Below are positions 1 to 6,404 of a stretch of 64,000 nt of DNA, piece by piece; the stretch's first letter is position 1, and each line of letters opens with the position of its first letter. The notes beneath the pieces were generated by a model. The model was given only the letters and a program-made list of their open reading frames with translations, had not been told where the DNA came from and did not search any database. The translations under genes and the position numbers were made by a program. The stretch comes from an uncultured Clostridia bacterium (GTDB lineage Bacteria > Bacillota > Clostridia > Christensenellales > Borkfalkiaceae): the NCBI GenBank assembly GCA_944343275.1, contig CALVMH010000004.1, forward strand, positions 1 through 64,000, read 5' to 3'.

Positions 1-200
1 CCTTATGGCACACGCACCTGTCTGTTTAGTGCTGCTGTATCCCTACCCTGACACGGTTCGCAGGGGTACGTTGCATAAGACCTTGCGATCAACATTCCTT
101 ACCCGACGCAGCCTTCCATAGACGGCACCGAGAAAAGCGTTCGGCTCTGCTATAGCGGATTGCAGATACAGGGCACCGCTAACTCCCCACCTATCACAGC
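1..200 (-). ncRNA. ffs: Signal recognition particle RNA (long, Bacillus-type), 3' end cut by window edge
   Basis: This is the RNA scaffold of the signal recognition particle, which pairs with Ffh to target ribosome-nascent-chain complexes to the membrane. Read on the minus strand, the 5' part carries blocks typical of Bacillus scRNA, including GGTGCCCTGTA...GCAATCCGCTATAGCAG near 150-190. The S-domain tetraloop/asymmetric-loop region GTGTCAGGG...AGCAGCA appears near 30-60. The long form with an Alu-like domain is usual in Firmicutes that sporulate. The 3' end lies beyond position 1. The 5' end is inferred from the promoter at 207-235. Identification rests on recognition of conserved blocks; a covariance search would confirm it. 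Confidence 0.9.
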
Positions 201-206
201 AACAAT

Positions 207-235
207 AGGATAGCATATTTCCCGCAAAAATGCAA
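207..235 (-). promoter_or_regulatory. Promoter of SRP RNA
   Basis: On the minus strand, -35 TTGCAT (230-235), a 17-bp spacer and -10 TATCCT (207-212). Predicted +1 is near 200, which agrees with the RNA 5' end. Confidence 0.65.
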
Positions 236-362
236 CCGAAAACGGCGCATGATTCTGCGGGCGGCGCGCTTTCTTTGCGGAATGCGGGGAATTCGCCGTG
301 CGGAATAGGTTGACTTTTTTGCGCGGCGGGACTACAATATGGAGGAAGAAAAGGAGAAAGTT

Positions 363-1211
363 ATGTCCGATTGTACGCACGATTGTTCCACCTGTTCCTC
401 CAATTGTTCCTCGCGGGAAAAGACGTCCTTCATCAAGCCCCTGCACGAGGGCGCAAGCGTCAGAAAGACCATCGCCGTCGCCAGCGGAAAGGGGGGCGTC
501 GGCAAATCTCTCGTGACGTCCCTGCTCGCCGTCCGCGCAATGGCACGCGGCTACCGCACCGCCATTCTCGATGCGGACATCACGGGCCCCTCCGTTCCCA
601 AGGCGTTCGGGACGACGCTTCGCGCCACGGGGGACGAGGGCGTCATCTATCCCGTCCGCACCAAGGACGGCTTGCAGCTCATGTCCATGAACACCCTTTT
701 GGAGCACGACGACGATCCCGTCGTGTGGCGCGGCACGCTCATTGCGGGCGCGGCGGTGCAGTTCTGGACGGACGTTTTATGGGAAGACGTGGACATCATG
801 TTCATCGACATGCCGCCCGGAACGGGCGACGTGCCGCTCTCCGTCTTTCAGAGCATTCCTTTGAGCGGCATCATCGTCGTGACCACGCCGCAGGATTTGG
901 TCGAGATGATCGTCAAAAAGGCGGTCAACATGGCAAAGATGATGAACGTGCCCGTTTTGGGGCTGGTCGAAAATATGAGCTATTTCACCTGCCCCGGCTG
1001 CGGCAAGCGGCATGAAATTTTCGGTGCGAGCAAGGCGGAAGCGCTTGCAAAGGAATACGGCATTCCCGCCGTCGCGCGTATGCCCATCGACCCCGCCGTC
1101 GCCCGCCTTGCCGACGCGGGGAAGATCACGGAGGCAGACACCGACGCTCTCAAGGAGGTGTTCCTCGCCGTCGAGCAGGCGCGTTCCATTGCAGGCTACA
1201 AGGCGGAGTGA
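363..1211 (+). CDS. mrp: Mrp/NBP35-family iron-sulfur carrier ATPase
   Basis: A 282-residue P-loop ATPase of the Mrp/ApbC/NBP35 group, cytoplasmic carriers thought to assemble and transfer [4Fe-4S] clusters. The deviant Walker A GKGGVGKS is at residues 42-49, followed by DADITGPS and the FIDMPPGTGD switch region. A C-terminal CPGC pair near residue 210 is the expected cluster-binding site. The N-terminus has four cysteines (4, 8, 11, 15), as in NBP35-type proteins, which may hold a second cluster. An ATG 24 bases upstream is in frame, but 363 has the ribosome-binding site AAGGAG at the right distance, so I start there. The gene runs divergently from the SRP RNA and is followed after 5 bp by a small gene of unknown function. 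Confidence 0.93.
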   Translation: MSDCTHDCSTCSSNCSSREKTSFIKPLHEGASVRKTIAVASGKGGVGKSLVTSLLAVRAMARGYRTAILDADITGPSVPKAFGTTLRATGDEGVIYPVRTKDGLQLMSMNTLLEHDDDPVVWRGTLIAGAAVQFWTDVLWEDVDIMFIDMPPGTGDVPLSVFQSIPLSGIIVVTTPQDLVEMIVKKAVNMAKMMNVPVLGLVENMSYFTCPGCGKRHEIFGASKAEALAKEYGIPAVARMPIDPAVARLADAGKITEADTDALKEVFLAVEQARSIAGYKAE

Positions 1212-1216
1212 CGGAC

Positions 1217-1603
1217 ATGGGATTGCTGCCGCGCCGCAAAAAAGCGGGCGCGTTTCCCAAACAGGTGCTGCATATCGGGCGGGAATTTCCCTCGCGGGAG
1301 GAGATCGTCCGTTTTATGCGCGACGAAGGGCTTCCCGCGGGCACGTTGGAGACGCTCTATACCGCGGACGGCGAGGTGCGCTGCGTCATCTTCCGCACGG
1401 CGAGCGGATACGTTTCCTATTGCTTTGAGCGGCTTGCGGTGTTCGATGAAGAGGCGTACCGCCACAGCGCCGCGCCGGGCGTCTGGCGGCCCTTTCCCGC
1501 GCCGTATGCCGTGCCTGTCTATACCAGCCTGCGCGATCTGAAACGGGAGCTTGTCCGCGCGCCCGAATACCTGACGTATTTCGGAAACGGGGACAACGGA
1601 TAA
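1217..1603 (+). CDS. Conserved-looking hypothetical protein, 128 aa
   Basis: I do not recognise a family. The predicted product is a soluble 128-residue protein with a basic N-terminus (MGLLPRRKK), mixed alpha/beta composition and no signal peptide or membrane segment. It begins 5 bp after the mrp-like gene and ends in the terminator at 1619, so it is probably co-transcribed with it. The start at 1217 is preferred over a GTG at 1208 because GGAG (1205-1208) is spaced 8 nt before the ATG. The close linkage suggests a role connected to iron-sulfur metabolism, but that is only inference from position. Confidence 0.7.
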   Translation: MGLLPRRKKAGAFPKQVLHIGREFPSREEIVRFMRDEGLPAGTLETLYTADGEVRCVIFRTASGYVSYCFERLAVFDEEAYRHSAAPGVWRPFPAPYAVPVYTSLRDLKRELVRAPEYLTYFGNGDNG

Positions 1604-1618
1604 CATGATCAGGAAGCA

Positions 1619-1655
1619 GCCGCCCGCCGCGTCATTCGACGCGGCGGGCGGCTTT
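1619..1655 (+). terminator. Intrinsic terminator between convergent genes
   Basis: A perfect 15-bp GC-rich stem (1619-1633 with 1638-1652) and 4-nt loop followed by a short T run. It separates the mrp operon from the convergent membrane-protein gene. Confidence 0.6.
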
Positions 1656-1670
1656 GTATGCCCGAAGGGG

Positions 1671-2552
1671 TCATGTTCCCTGCGGCGGCTCCGTCGGCGG
1701 CTGCGGCGCGGGCTGTGCCTGCTGCACGGCGGGTGGTTCCGCGGGCGCGGGGGCGTCCGCCTGCGGGACGTTCGGAACGGTCTGCCGTGCGGCGGGCGAG
1801 GGCGTTCCGACGCCGTAATCCTCCTTCATGACGGAAAAGCGGATCTTTTTGAGCATGTATTTACTCAAAATGAACAGGGCAAGGGTGGCGAGGCAGAACA
1901 GGATGGTGAATACGCAGCCCGCCGTAATGCCCGTCATGATGGGGAAATAGCTTGTAAGATAGGTGCCGCTGCCGCTGATCCGTCCCATGAATGAAGTAAA
2001 GAAGATTGCGATCAGTTCGTAAACGATGCCCGTGATCGCCCAATACATGGGGGAGACCAGATATGCCCTGCTGCGCTTTTCCGTTGTGCGCTGTTTAATC
2101 TTGTCATACATTTCCAGGGCATAGTTATCGGGTTTGACAAGATGCAGAACGCCTTTTGTGACGGAGACGATGCACATGACGAACGCGACCGCCAGAAAGG
2201 CAAGACCGAGGAGCTGGAAAAGCCCGAACGACATTCCGATCGCCATCGTCGTGACGTCGTCCGATTGCAGCGGGGCGATGATCGCGTAGATTTCGTCATA
2301 GACGGAAAAGCTCAGCTGCGGGTGCTGTTCGGGCAGGACGCTGAGATCGAGCGCATACAGCTTTGGAAGCGTCGTTCCCTCCATGTTCAGGATGGATTTG
2401 CTCGACAGATCAATGGAAAAGTTGGGAATGAAGAGCAGGAAAATGATGGTGACGATCGCCATTGCGGAGGCGATCGCGTCTATCAGGCACTGTTTTTTGA
2501 GCGGTGCGCGGTATTTTTCGTATTGCGTGTTCGGCTGAAACGTAGGCTGCAT
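1671..2552 (-). CDS. Four-helix integral membrane protein with Pro/Ala/Gln-rich tail
   Basis: Family not recognised. The 293-residue product has about four hydrophobic helices (roughly residues 24-43, 104-128, 162-183, 200-228), a sizeable loop between helices 1 and 2, and a C-terminal ~50-residue tail rich in Pro, Ala and Gln that is probably disordered. The start at 2552 has a strong AAAGGAGAGA site; an upstream in-frame ATG at 2642 lies inside the promoter and is rejected. The promoter (TTGACG-17-TATAAT) carries a 19-bp palindrome exactly in its spacer. The same palindrome controls the lipoprotein gene at 3015, so both are probably regulated by the small XRE protein at 2688. It may be an envelope stress or sensing component. 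Confidence 0.75.
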   Translation of the reverse strand: MQPTFQPNTQYEKYRAPLKKQCLIDAIASAMAIVTIIFLLFIPNFSIDLSSKSILNMEGTTLPKLYALDLSVLPEQHPQLSFSVYDEIYAIIAPLQSDDVTTMAIGMSFGLFQLLGLAFLAVAFVMCIVSVTKGVLHLVKPDNYALEMYDKIKQRTTEKRSRAYLVSPMYWAITGIVYELIAIFFTSFMGRISGSGTYLTSYFPIMTGITAGCVFTILFCLATLALFILSKYMLKKIRFSVMKEDYGVGTPSPAARQTVPNVPQADAPAPAEPPAVQQAQPAPQPPTEPPQGT

Positions 2553-2613
2553 GACATTCTCTCCTTTGGATTTGTGCAAGTTCCGACAAATTGTCTGCAC
2601 ATTTGACAAAGTA

Positions 2614-2642
2614 ATTATATAGGATTTTTTCCTATACGTCAA
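2614..2642 (-). promoter_or_regulatory. Promoter with operator 1 in the spacer
   Basis: Minus-strand -35 TTGACG (2637-2642), 17-bp spacer, -10 TATAAT (2614-2619). The palindrome TATAGGA-N5-TCCTATA occupies 2618-2636, filling the spacer, the classic position for repression by occlusion of RNA polymerase. Confidence 0.8.
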
Positions 2643-2648
2643 GCATTT

Positions 2649-2667
2649 TATAGAATGTATTTCTATA
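2649..2667 (+). promoter_or_regulatory. Operator 2, upstream of the XRE regulator gene
   Basis: TATAGAA-N5-TTCTATA, a 19-bp perfect dyad with the same architecture as the sites at 2618 and 2974 but one changed base per arm. It lies 20 bp before the regulator start codon, so autoregulation is likely. I could not fix the regulator promoter itself. Confidence 0.65.
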
Positions 2668-2687
2668 TTTTATGCGGGAGGCAGACG

Positions 2688-2900
2688 ATGAATCTTGCAA
2701 AGTCGGTAGGAGAAAATCTGAAAGCGGCACGGCAGGCAAAGGGAATCACGCAAAAACAGATCGCGGCGGAACTCAAAAAGTATCAGTCCGATTACAGCGA
2801 TTACGAAACGGGAAAGGTGGAGCTGGATTACAATAAGATCGTCTATCTTTGCCGCAGGCTGGACATCACCCCCAACGACTTGTTCGGGTTTGACGAGTAA
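2688..2900 (+). CDS. Small XRE-family (Cro/CI-type) HTH regulator, 70 aa
   Basis: A 70-residue protein made almost entirely of a helix-turn-helix XRE domain: the N-terminal helix NLKAARQAKGITQKQIAAEL, then a recognition-helix region around YQSDYSDYETGK and the typical ending YNKIVYLCRRLDITPNDLFGF. It has no ligand-binding domain, so it is probably a simple dimeric repressor. The start at 2688 is chosen for GGGAGG at 2677-2682; the in-frame ATG at 2655 sits inside operator 2. Three matching 19-bp palindromes at 2618, 2649 and 2974 flank it and are the obvious candidates for its binding sites. It would thus control the divergent membrane protein, itself and the downstream lipoprotein. Confidence 0.88.
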   Translation: MNLAKSVGENLKAARQAKGITQKQIAAELKKYQSDYSDYETGKVELDYNKIVYLCRRLDITPNDLFGFDE

Positions 2901-2935
2901 CGCTGCGGCTGCGGGAAATCCTTTCCGTAATTTCC

Positions 2936-2992
2936 TTGACAAATGGTTGCTTCGGTGGTATAATACAATAAAATATAGGAAAAAATCCTATA
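2936..2992 (+). promoter_or_regulatory. Promoter plus operator 3 for the lipoprotein gene
   Basis: -35 TTGACA (2936-2941), 17-bp spacer, -10 TATAAT (2959-2964). The palindrome TATAGGA-N5-TCCTATA at 2974-2992 covers the initially transcribed region, identical in arm sequence to operator 1. Confidence 0.85.
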
Positions 2993-3014
2993 AATAATCG
3001 GAAGGAGAGAAGTC

Positions 3015-4076
3015 ATGAAAAAGCAGGTTGCAATTTTTACGGCGGCGGTGATGGCGGCGGGCGCATGCTTTGCCTTTGCGGGGTGTGAGGAGACGTCGTC
3101 CGTGACGGTGGAGATCACGGCGGAGACGGCACCCGAAACGCTGCATTCCGACGAGGTTTCCGGGCGGGAATGGGCGCAGATCTGCACTTCGTTTGCCGCG
3201 ACGCAGCGTGAGGTGTTTCCCGCCCAAGAGGAGACGGAAACCGTTGCCGCGCAACGTTCCGCCGAAAAAGGCGCAATGAATTTCACGATGAAGACATGGT
3301 CGGAGCAGGAGATCGTCTGTATCGCGGAAACCGCGTCGCCGATGAGTATCTATATCGGGATGGCGCTCAAGTCGCAAGGGACGTCTACGCTGCGCGTTGC
3401 GGGGGATACCTGGAACACGTTGTCCGATGCGATGATGGGGTTTGCGATGACAACGTCGCCGGAGGACTTGCTGGAGGTCGGCGATCTGCAAAAAACCGTT
3501 TCGGAAATGTATCTGCACCTCGGAGAAGACCGTATCACGGAATATCTGCGCGCGCAGGACGCGCAGGGGGTTTGGAGCGATTGGAGCGGGCTTTCCATCT
3601 CGGATGCATGGGTCGATCCGGATGCGTTCGGGGACCTGATGCAATCCTGTACAATGCCCGATTTCGTATATGCCGATTTGTACGATTGCTTTGAATATGA
3701 TCAAACACGGCATTCCTATGTAGCGAAAGAGAGCGAGCTGGACAAGGTCTCCGCAAGTTACAGCGCATGGATGCGCGACGTGCTGAACCGCGCGATGGAG
3801 CAGTCATTCAATAATCCGATATTGTCAACGGATTTCGATTCTGTTGCGGACTTTTGTCTGACTTCCCTGGAGATCAAGATCAACAACGGGACGGTCAGCT
3901 ATGTCGCCTATGAGGGCAGCGGAAAGATCGTGGGGCAGGCGGCAATGACCGGGTCCGGTTGGTCCGCGACACAGCAGATCGTAGAGACGGCGCCCGTCAT
4001 GAAGGTCGCCGCCATGTATTATGATTGGGGAACGACGCAGGTACAGCTGCCTGCCGGATTGCAGCCGGCGGACTGA
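3015..4076 (+). CDS. Putative lipoprotein of unknown function, 353 aa
   Basis: The N-terminus is a lipoprotein signal peptide: positively charged MKK, a hydrophobic stretch and the lipobox FAGC with the acylated Cys near residue 24. The mature protein is soluble, without membrane segments or a family I recognise; it is rich in Thr, Ser, Asp and Glu and is predicted to be extracytoplasmic. AAGGAG precedes the ATG. Expression is from a consensus promoter overlapped by operator 3, so it belongs to the regulon of the XRE protein encoded just upstream. Together with the membrane protein at 1671 it may form an inducible envelope module. Downstream lies a hairpin terminator. Confidence 0.8.
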   Translation: MKKQVAIFTAAVMAAGACFAFAGCEETSSVTVEITAETAPETLHSDEVSGREWAQICTSFAATQREVFPAQEETETVAAQRSAEKGAMNFTMKTWSEQEIVCIAETASPMSIYIGMALKSQGTSTLRVAGDTWNTLSDAMMGFAMTTSPEDLLEVGDLQKTVSEMYLHLGEDRITEYLRAQDAQGVWSDWSGLSISDAWVDPDAFGDLMQSCTMPDFVYADLYDCFEYDQTRHSYVAKESELDKVSASYSAWMRDVLNRAMEQSFNNPILSTDFDSVADFCLTSLEIKINNGTVSYVAYEGSGKIVGQAAMTGSGWSATQQIVETAPVMKVAAMYYDWGTTQVQLPAGLQPAD

Positions 4077-4140
4077 GCGGCGTCCCGCGAAGGTGCGGCG
4101 GACATGCCGGCAACTTGTGTGAAAATATGGTTCGGAAAGG

Positions 4141-4175
4141 AGCGCGCCCGCGGCTTTTGCCGCGGGCGCGCTTGA
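4141..4175 (+). terminator. Terminator hairpin after the lipoprotein gene
   Basis: A perfect 14-bp stem (4141-4154 with 4159-4172) closed by TTTT, with only two T residues after it, so efficiency is uncertain. Confidence 0.5.
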
Positions 4176-4248
4176 CATGAGGGGGCGCTCAACGGCGGAG
4201 AGCGCCTCAGCGGCGCCTGTAACGAACGGAGGGAATGCCCGCCGGCAC

Positions 4249-4281
4249 AAAAAAACGCGCCGCACATCTTGTGCGGCGCGT
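4249..4281 (-). terminator. Terminator of the UPF0339 membrane protein gene
   Basis: On the minus strand a perfect 12-bp stem (4270-4281 with 4255-4266), 3-nt loop and then seven T residues. It lies 37 bp beyond the stop codon at 4318. Confidence 0.8.
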
Positions 4282-4317
4282 GGGATGCGCATGTGTGTGA
4301 TCGCCGTCCTTTGGCGT

Positions 4318-5178
4318 TCACTCTTCCGTTGTTTCGATGGTGTCCGTTTCCGCCCAGCGCTTGGTGGATTCCACGGCGCTCTCGCAGTTTGCCTGCGAAT
4401 CATAGTTGGAACTCACGCACAGGAGCCGTTTCTGGGCATTGGTCAGGCGGAAAATGAAGTCGCCCGCCTTGGTCTTGGTCACGGTGAAGTTGCCCGCGGC
4501 GATGCTCTTTTTATAGGTCGCAATGCCGCTCTTGGCGCCTGCGGTGGTGGCATATTCGTTGCTCACCAGCATGACTTCGCCGTTGTTGGCGCGCAGTTCG
4601 AACACATATCCGCCGTCCGACGTGCGGATGACCCATTTCCCTGCGGGGGCGGGCTTTTTCTTCGCGGCGGGCGCGGGCTTTTTGGCGGGGGTTTTCTTGG
4701 GGGCGGGCTTTGCCGTCTTTGCTGCCTGTTTCACGGGTTCCTCCTTGGGGGCTGCTTCGGTGGTCTGCACAGGGGCTTCTGCGGGTACTTCCTCGGCGGG
4801 CGCGGGGGCTTCTTCCGCAGGGACTTCCTCGGTGGAAATTTCCTCGGCGGGAACTTCTTCCGCGGGGACTTCCTCTACGGGAACGTCCGCAGGGGCTGCT
4901 GCCTGTTCCTCCTGCGCCGCCTGAACGGGCGTGCCGTCCGTTGCGTCGGATGCTTCCTCGGCGGGTGCGTCTGCCGCGTCGGAGGGGACGGGCTCTTCCG
5001 CAAGCGCTTCCTCTTCCCGTTTTTGCCGTTTGTATTTGACGGAGAGGACGATCATCGTGACGATGAGCGCGATGATGAGAACGAGGACGACACCGAGGAT
5101 GATGGTCAGAGGAAGGTTTTCCTTCATGTAATCCAGGAGCGTCTGACCGGTAGCGCCTGCGCTTAAAATTGCGTACAT
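4318..5178 (-). CDS. Membrane-anchored protein with acidic repeats and two UPF0339 (DUF1508/YegP-like) units
   Basis: A 286-residue protein in three parts. A single transmembrane helix lies near residues 21-46 (LTIILGVVLVLIIALIVTMI). It is followed by about 110 residues of low-complexity Glu/Ala/Pro/Val repeats (many EEVPAEE units) changing to Lys/Ala/Pro-rich sequence. The C-terminal ~100 residues hold two consecutive YegP-type units, recognisable from GKWVIRTSDGGYVFELRANN...NEYATTAGAKSGI and FTVTKTKAGDFIFRL...SSNYDSQANCESAV. YegP-like domains are small dimerising beta folds of unclear function. The start at 5178 has GGAGT; the in-frame ATG at 5223 is upstream of the likely +1. It is expressed singly from a consensus promoter divergent from the flavoprotein gene at 5274. 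Confidence 0.85.
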   Translation of the reverse strand: MYAILSAGATGQTLLDYMKENLPLTIILGVVLVLIIALIVTMIVLSVKYKRQKREEEALAEEPVPSDAADAPAEEASDATDGTPVQAAQEEQAAAPADVPVEEVPAEEVPAEEISTEEVPAEEAPAPAEEVPAEAPVQTTEAAPKEEPVKQAAKTAKPAPKKTPAKKPAPAAKKKPAPAGKWVIRTSDGGYVFELRANNGEVMLVSNEYATTAGAKSGIATYKKSIAAGNFTVTKTKAGDFIFRLTNAQKRLLCVSSNYDSQANCESAVESTKRWAETDTIETTEE

Positions 5179-5204
5179 ATAGCTGACTCCTTTTGATTTC
5201 TTCC

Positions 5205-5233
5205 ATTTTATCACGAAAAACATTTCCTGTCAA
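5205..5233 (-). promoter_or_regulatory. Promoter of the UPF0339 protein gene
   Basis: Minus strand -35 TTGACA (5228-5233), 17-bp spacer, -10 TAAAAT (5205-5210). Its -35 lies 5 bp from the -35 of the divergent promoter at 5239-5267, so the two may compete for polymerase. Confidence 0.75.
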
Positions 5234-5238
5234 TGCTA

Positions 5239-5267
5239 TTGACAAATAAATTTATATCTTGTATGAT
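5239..5267 (+). promoter_or_regulatory. Promoter placing +1 on the ATG of the flavoprotein gene
   Basis: -35 TTGACA (5239-5244), 17-bp spacer, -10 TATGAT (5262-5267). Seven bases after the -10 is 5274, the A of the ATG, so the transcript would have no leader. Confidence 0.7.
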
Positions 5268-5273
5268 AAGAAT

Positions 5274-6404
5274 ATGGTGAAAATTGCTGTGATCGGCGGC
5301 GGCGCGGCGGGCATGGCGTGCGCCGTCCGGCTCGCGCGGGCGGGCAGGGAAGTCGTGCTTTTGGAGCGCGGCGAACGGCTCGGCAGAAAGCTCTCCGCCA
5401 CGGGGAACGGGCAGGGCAACGTGACCAACCTTGCGATGGACGCATCGCATTATTTTTCGGACGACCCCGAAAAGGTCGGCCGTATTTTGTCGCGCTTTTC
5501 CGCGCGGGACGCCGTTGCGTTTTTGGAGAGCATGGGCGGGGTGTTCCTGCCCGACGCGCGCGGCAGGGTGTATCCCGCAGGGCGGCAGGCGTCCGCCGTC
5601 ACCGACCTGTTCCGCCGCGAATTGGCGACGCTGCGCGTGCGCGTTCTGACGGGTGCGCGCGTCACGGACCTCTCCCGCCGCGGGCGGTTTACGGTGAAAT
5701 TTACAGGCGGGGAAGAGGCGGCGGACGCCGTCGTGCTGGCGGCGGGCGGAAGGGCGGCAAAACAGTTTGGAACGGACGGCACGGCGTATGCGCTTGCCGA
5801 ACGCTTCGGGCACACCGTCACGCCCACGTCCCCCGTTCTGGTGCAGCTGCGCTGCGATCCCGCCGCCGTGCGGGGGCTCAAAGGCATCCGCGTGGATGCG
5901 GGGCTGAGGGTCCTGCGCGGCGGCAGGGCGGTCTACACCTGCCGCGGGGACGTCCTCTTCACCGAGAGCGGTATTTCGGGGGACGCCGTCTTCCGCGCTT
6001 CTTCCCATGCACGTCCCTCGGACATGGTATCTCTCGATCTCGTCCCGGATGCGGACACAGCGCGCCTTGAACGCGCCGTCGGTGCGGGGGAAGGGGGGCT
6101 TTTGTGCATCGTGAACAACGCCCTCGGACGGCACCTGTTTCGCCTTGCGCAGGGGGACAGGGCACGCGTTTTGTCCCTGTTGAAGGCATTCCCGCTCCCG
6201 GTGACGGGCACGCTCGGTTTTGACTATGCGCAGGCGACGCGGGGCGGCATCCCGCTTGCGGAGCTGGACGGACATCTCATGAGCAAGCTGTGCGCGGGGC
6301 TGTATTTTGCGGGGGAGATCGTCAACGTGGACGGCGAGTGCGGCGGCTATAACCTGCATTGGGCGTTTGCTTCGGCGCACGCCGTCGGGGAGGCGCTCTC
6401 GTGA
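5274..6404 (+). CDS. HI0933/BaiN-like FAD-dependent oxidoreductase
   Basis: A 376-residue flavoprotein of the HI0933/YhiN/BaiN group. The FAD-binding Rossmann motif GGGAAG is at residues 8-13, followed by LLERGERLGRKLSATGNGQGN, the characteristic second motif, and a C-terminal FAGEIVNVDGECGGYNLHWAF motif typical of the family. Members act on varied substrates (bile-acid derivatives, aminoketones), so the substrate here is unknown. I start at 5274: an upstream TTG (5259) lies within the promoter, and the predicted +1 coincides with this ATG with no ribosome-binding site upstream. The stop codon overlaps the GTG start of a second flavoprotein gene (GTGA), indicating coupled translation. Confidence 0.9.
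   Translation: MVKIAVIGGGAAGMACAVRLARAGREVVLLERGERLGRKLSATGNGQGNVTNLAMDASHYFSDDPEKVGRILSRFSARDAVAFLESMGGVFLPDARGRVYPAGRQASAVTDLFRRELATLRVRVLTGARVTDLSRRGRFTVKFTGGEEAADAVVLAAGGRAAKQFGTDGTAYALAERFGHTVTPTSPVLVQLRCDPAAVRGLKGIRVDAGLRVLRGGRAVYTCRGDVLFTESGISGDAVFRASSHARPSDMVSLDLVPDADTARLERAVGAGEGGLLCIVNNALGRHLFRLAQGDRARVLSLLKAFPLPVTGTLGFDYAQATRGGIPLAELDGHLMSKLCAGLYFAGEIVNVDGECGGYNLHWAFASAHAVGEALS

Noticed and set aside
2655..2687. Upstream in-frame ATG for the XRE regulator
   Set aside because: It lies inside operator 2 and has no ribosome-binding site; GGGAGG precedes the ATG at 2688.
4780..4880. Short repeated units (about 15-24 bp) suggestive of a CRISPR or VNTR array
   Set aside because: They are in-frame codons for EEVPAEE repeats in the UPF0339 membrane protein; no spacers and no cas genes.
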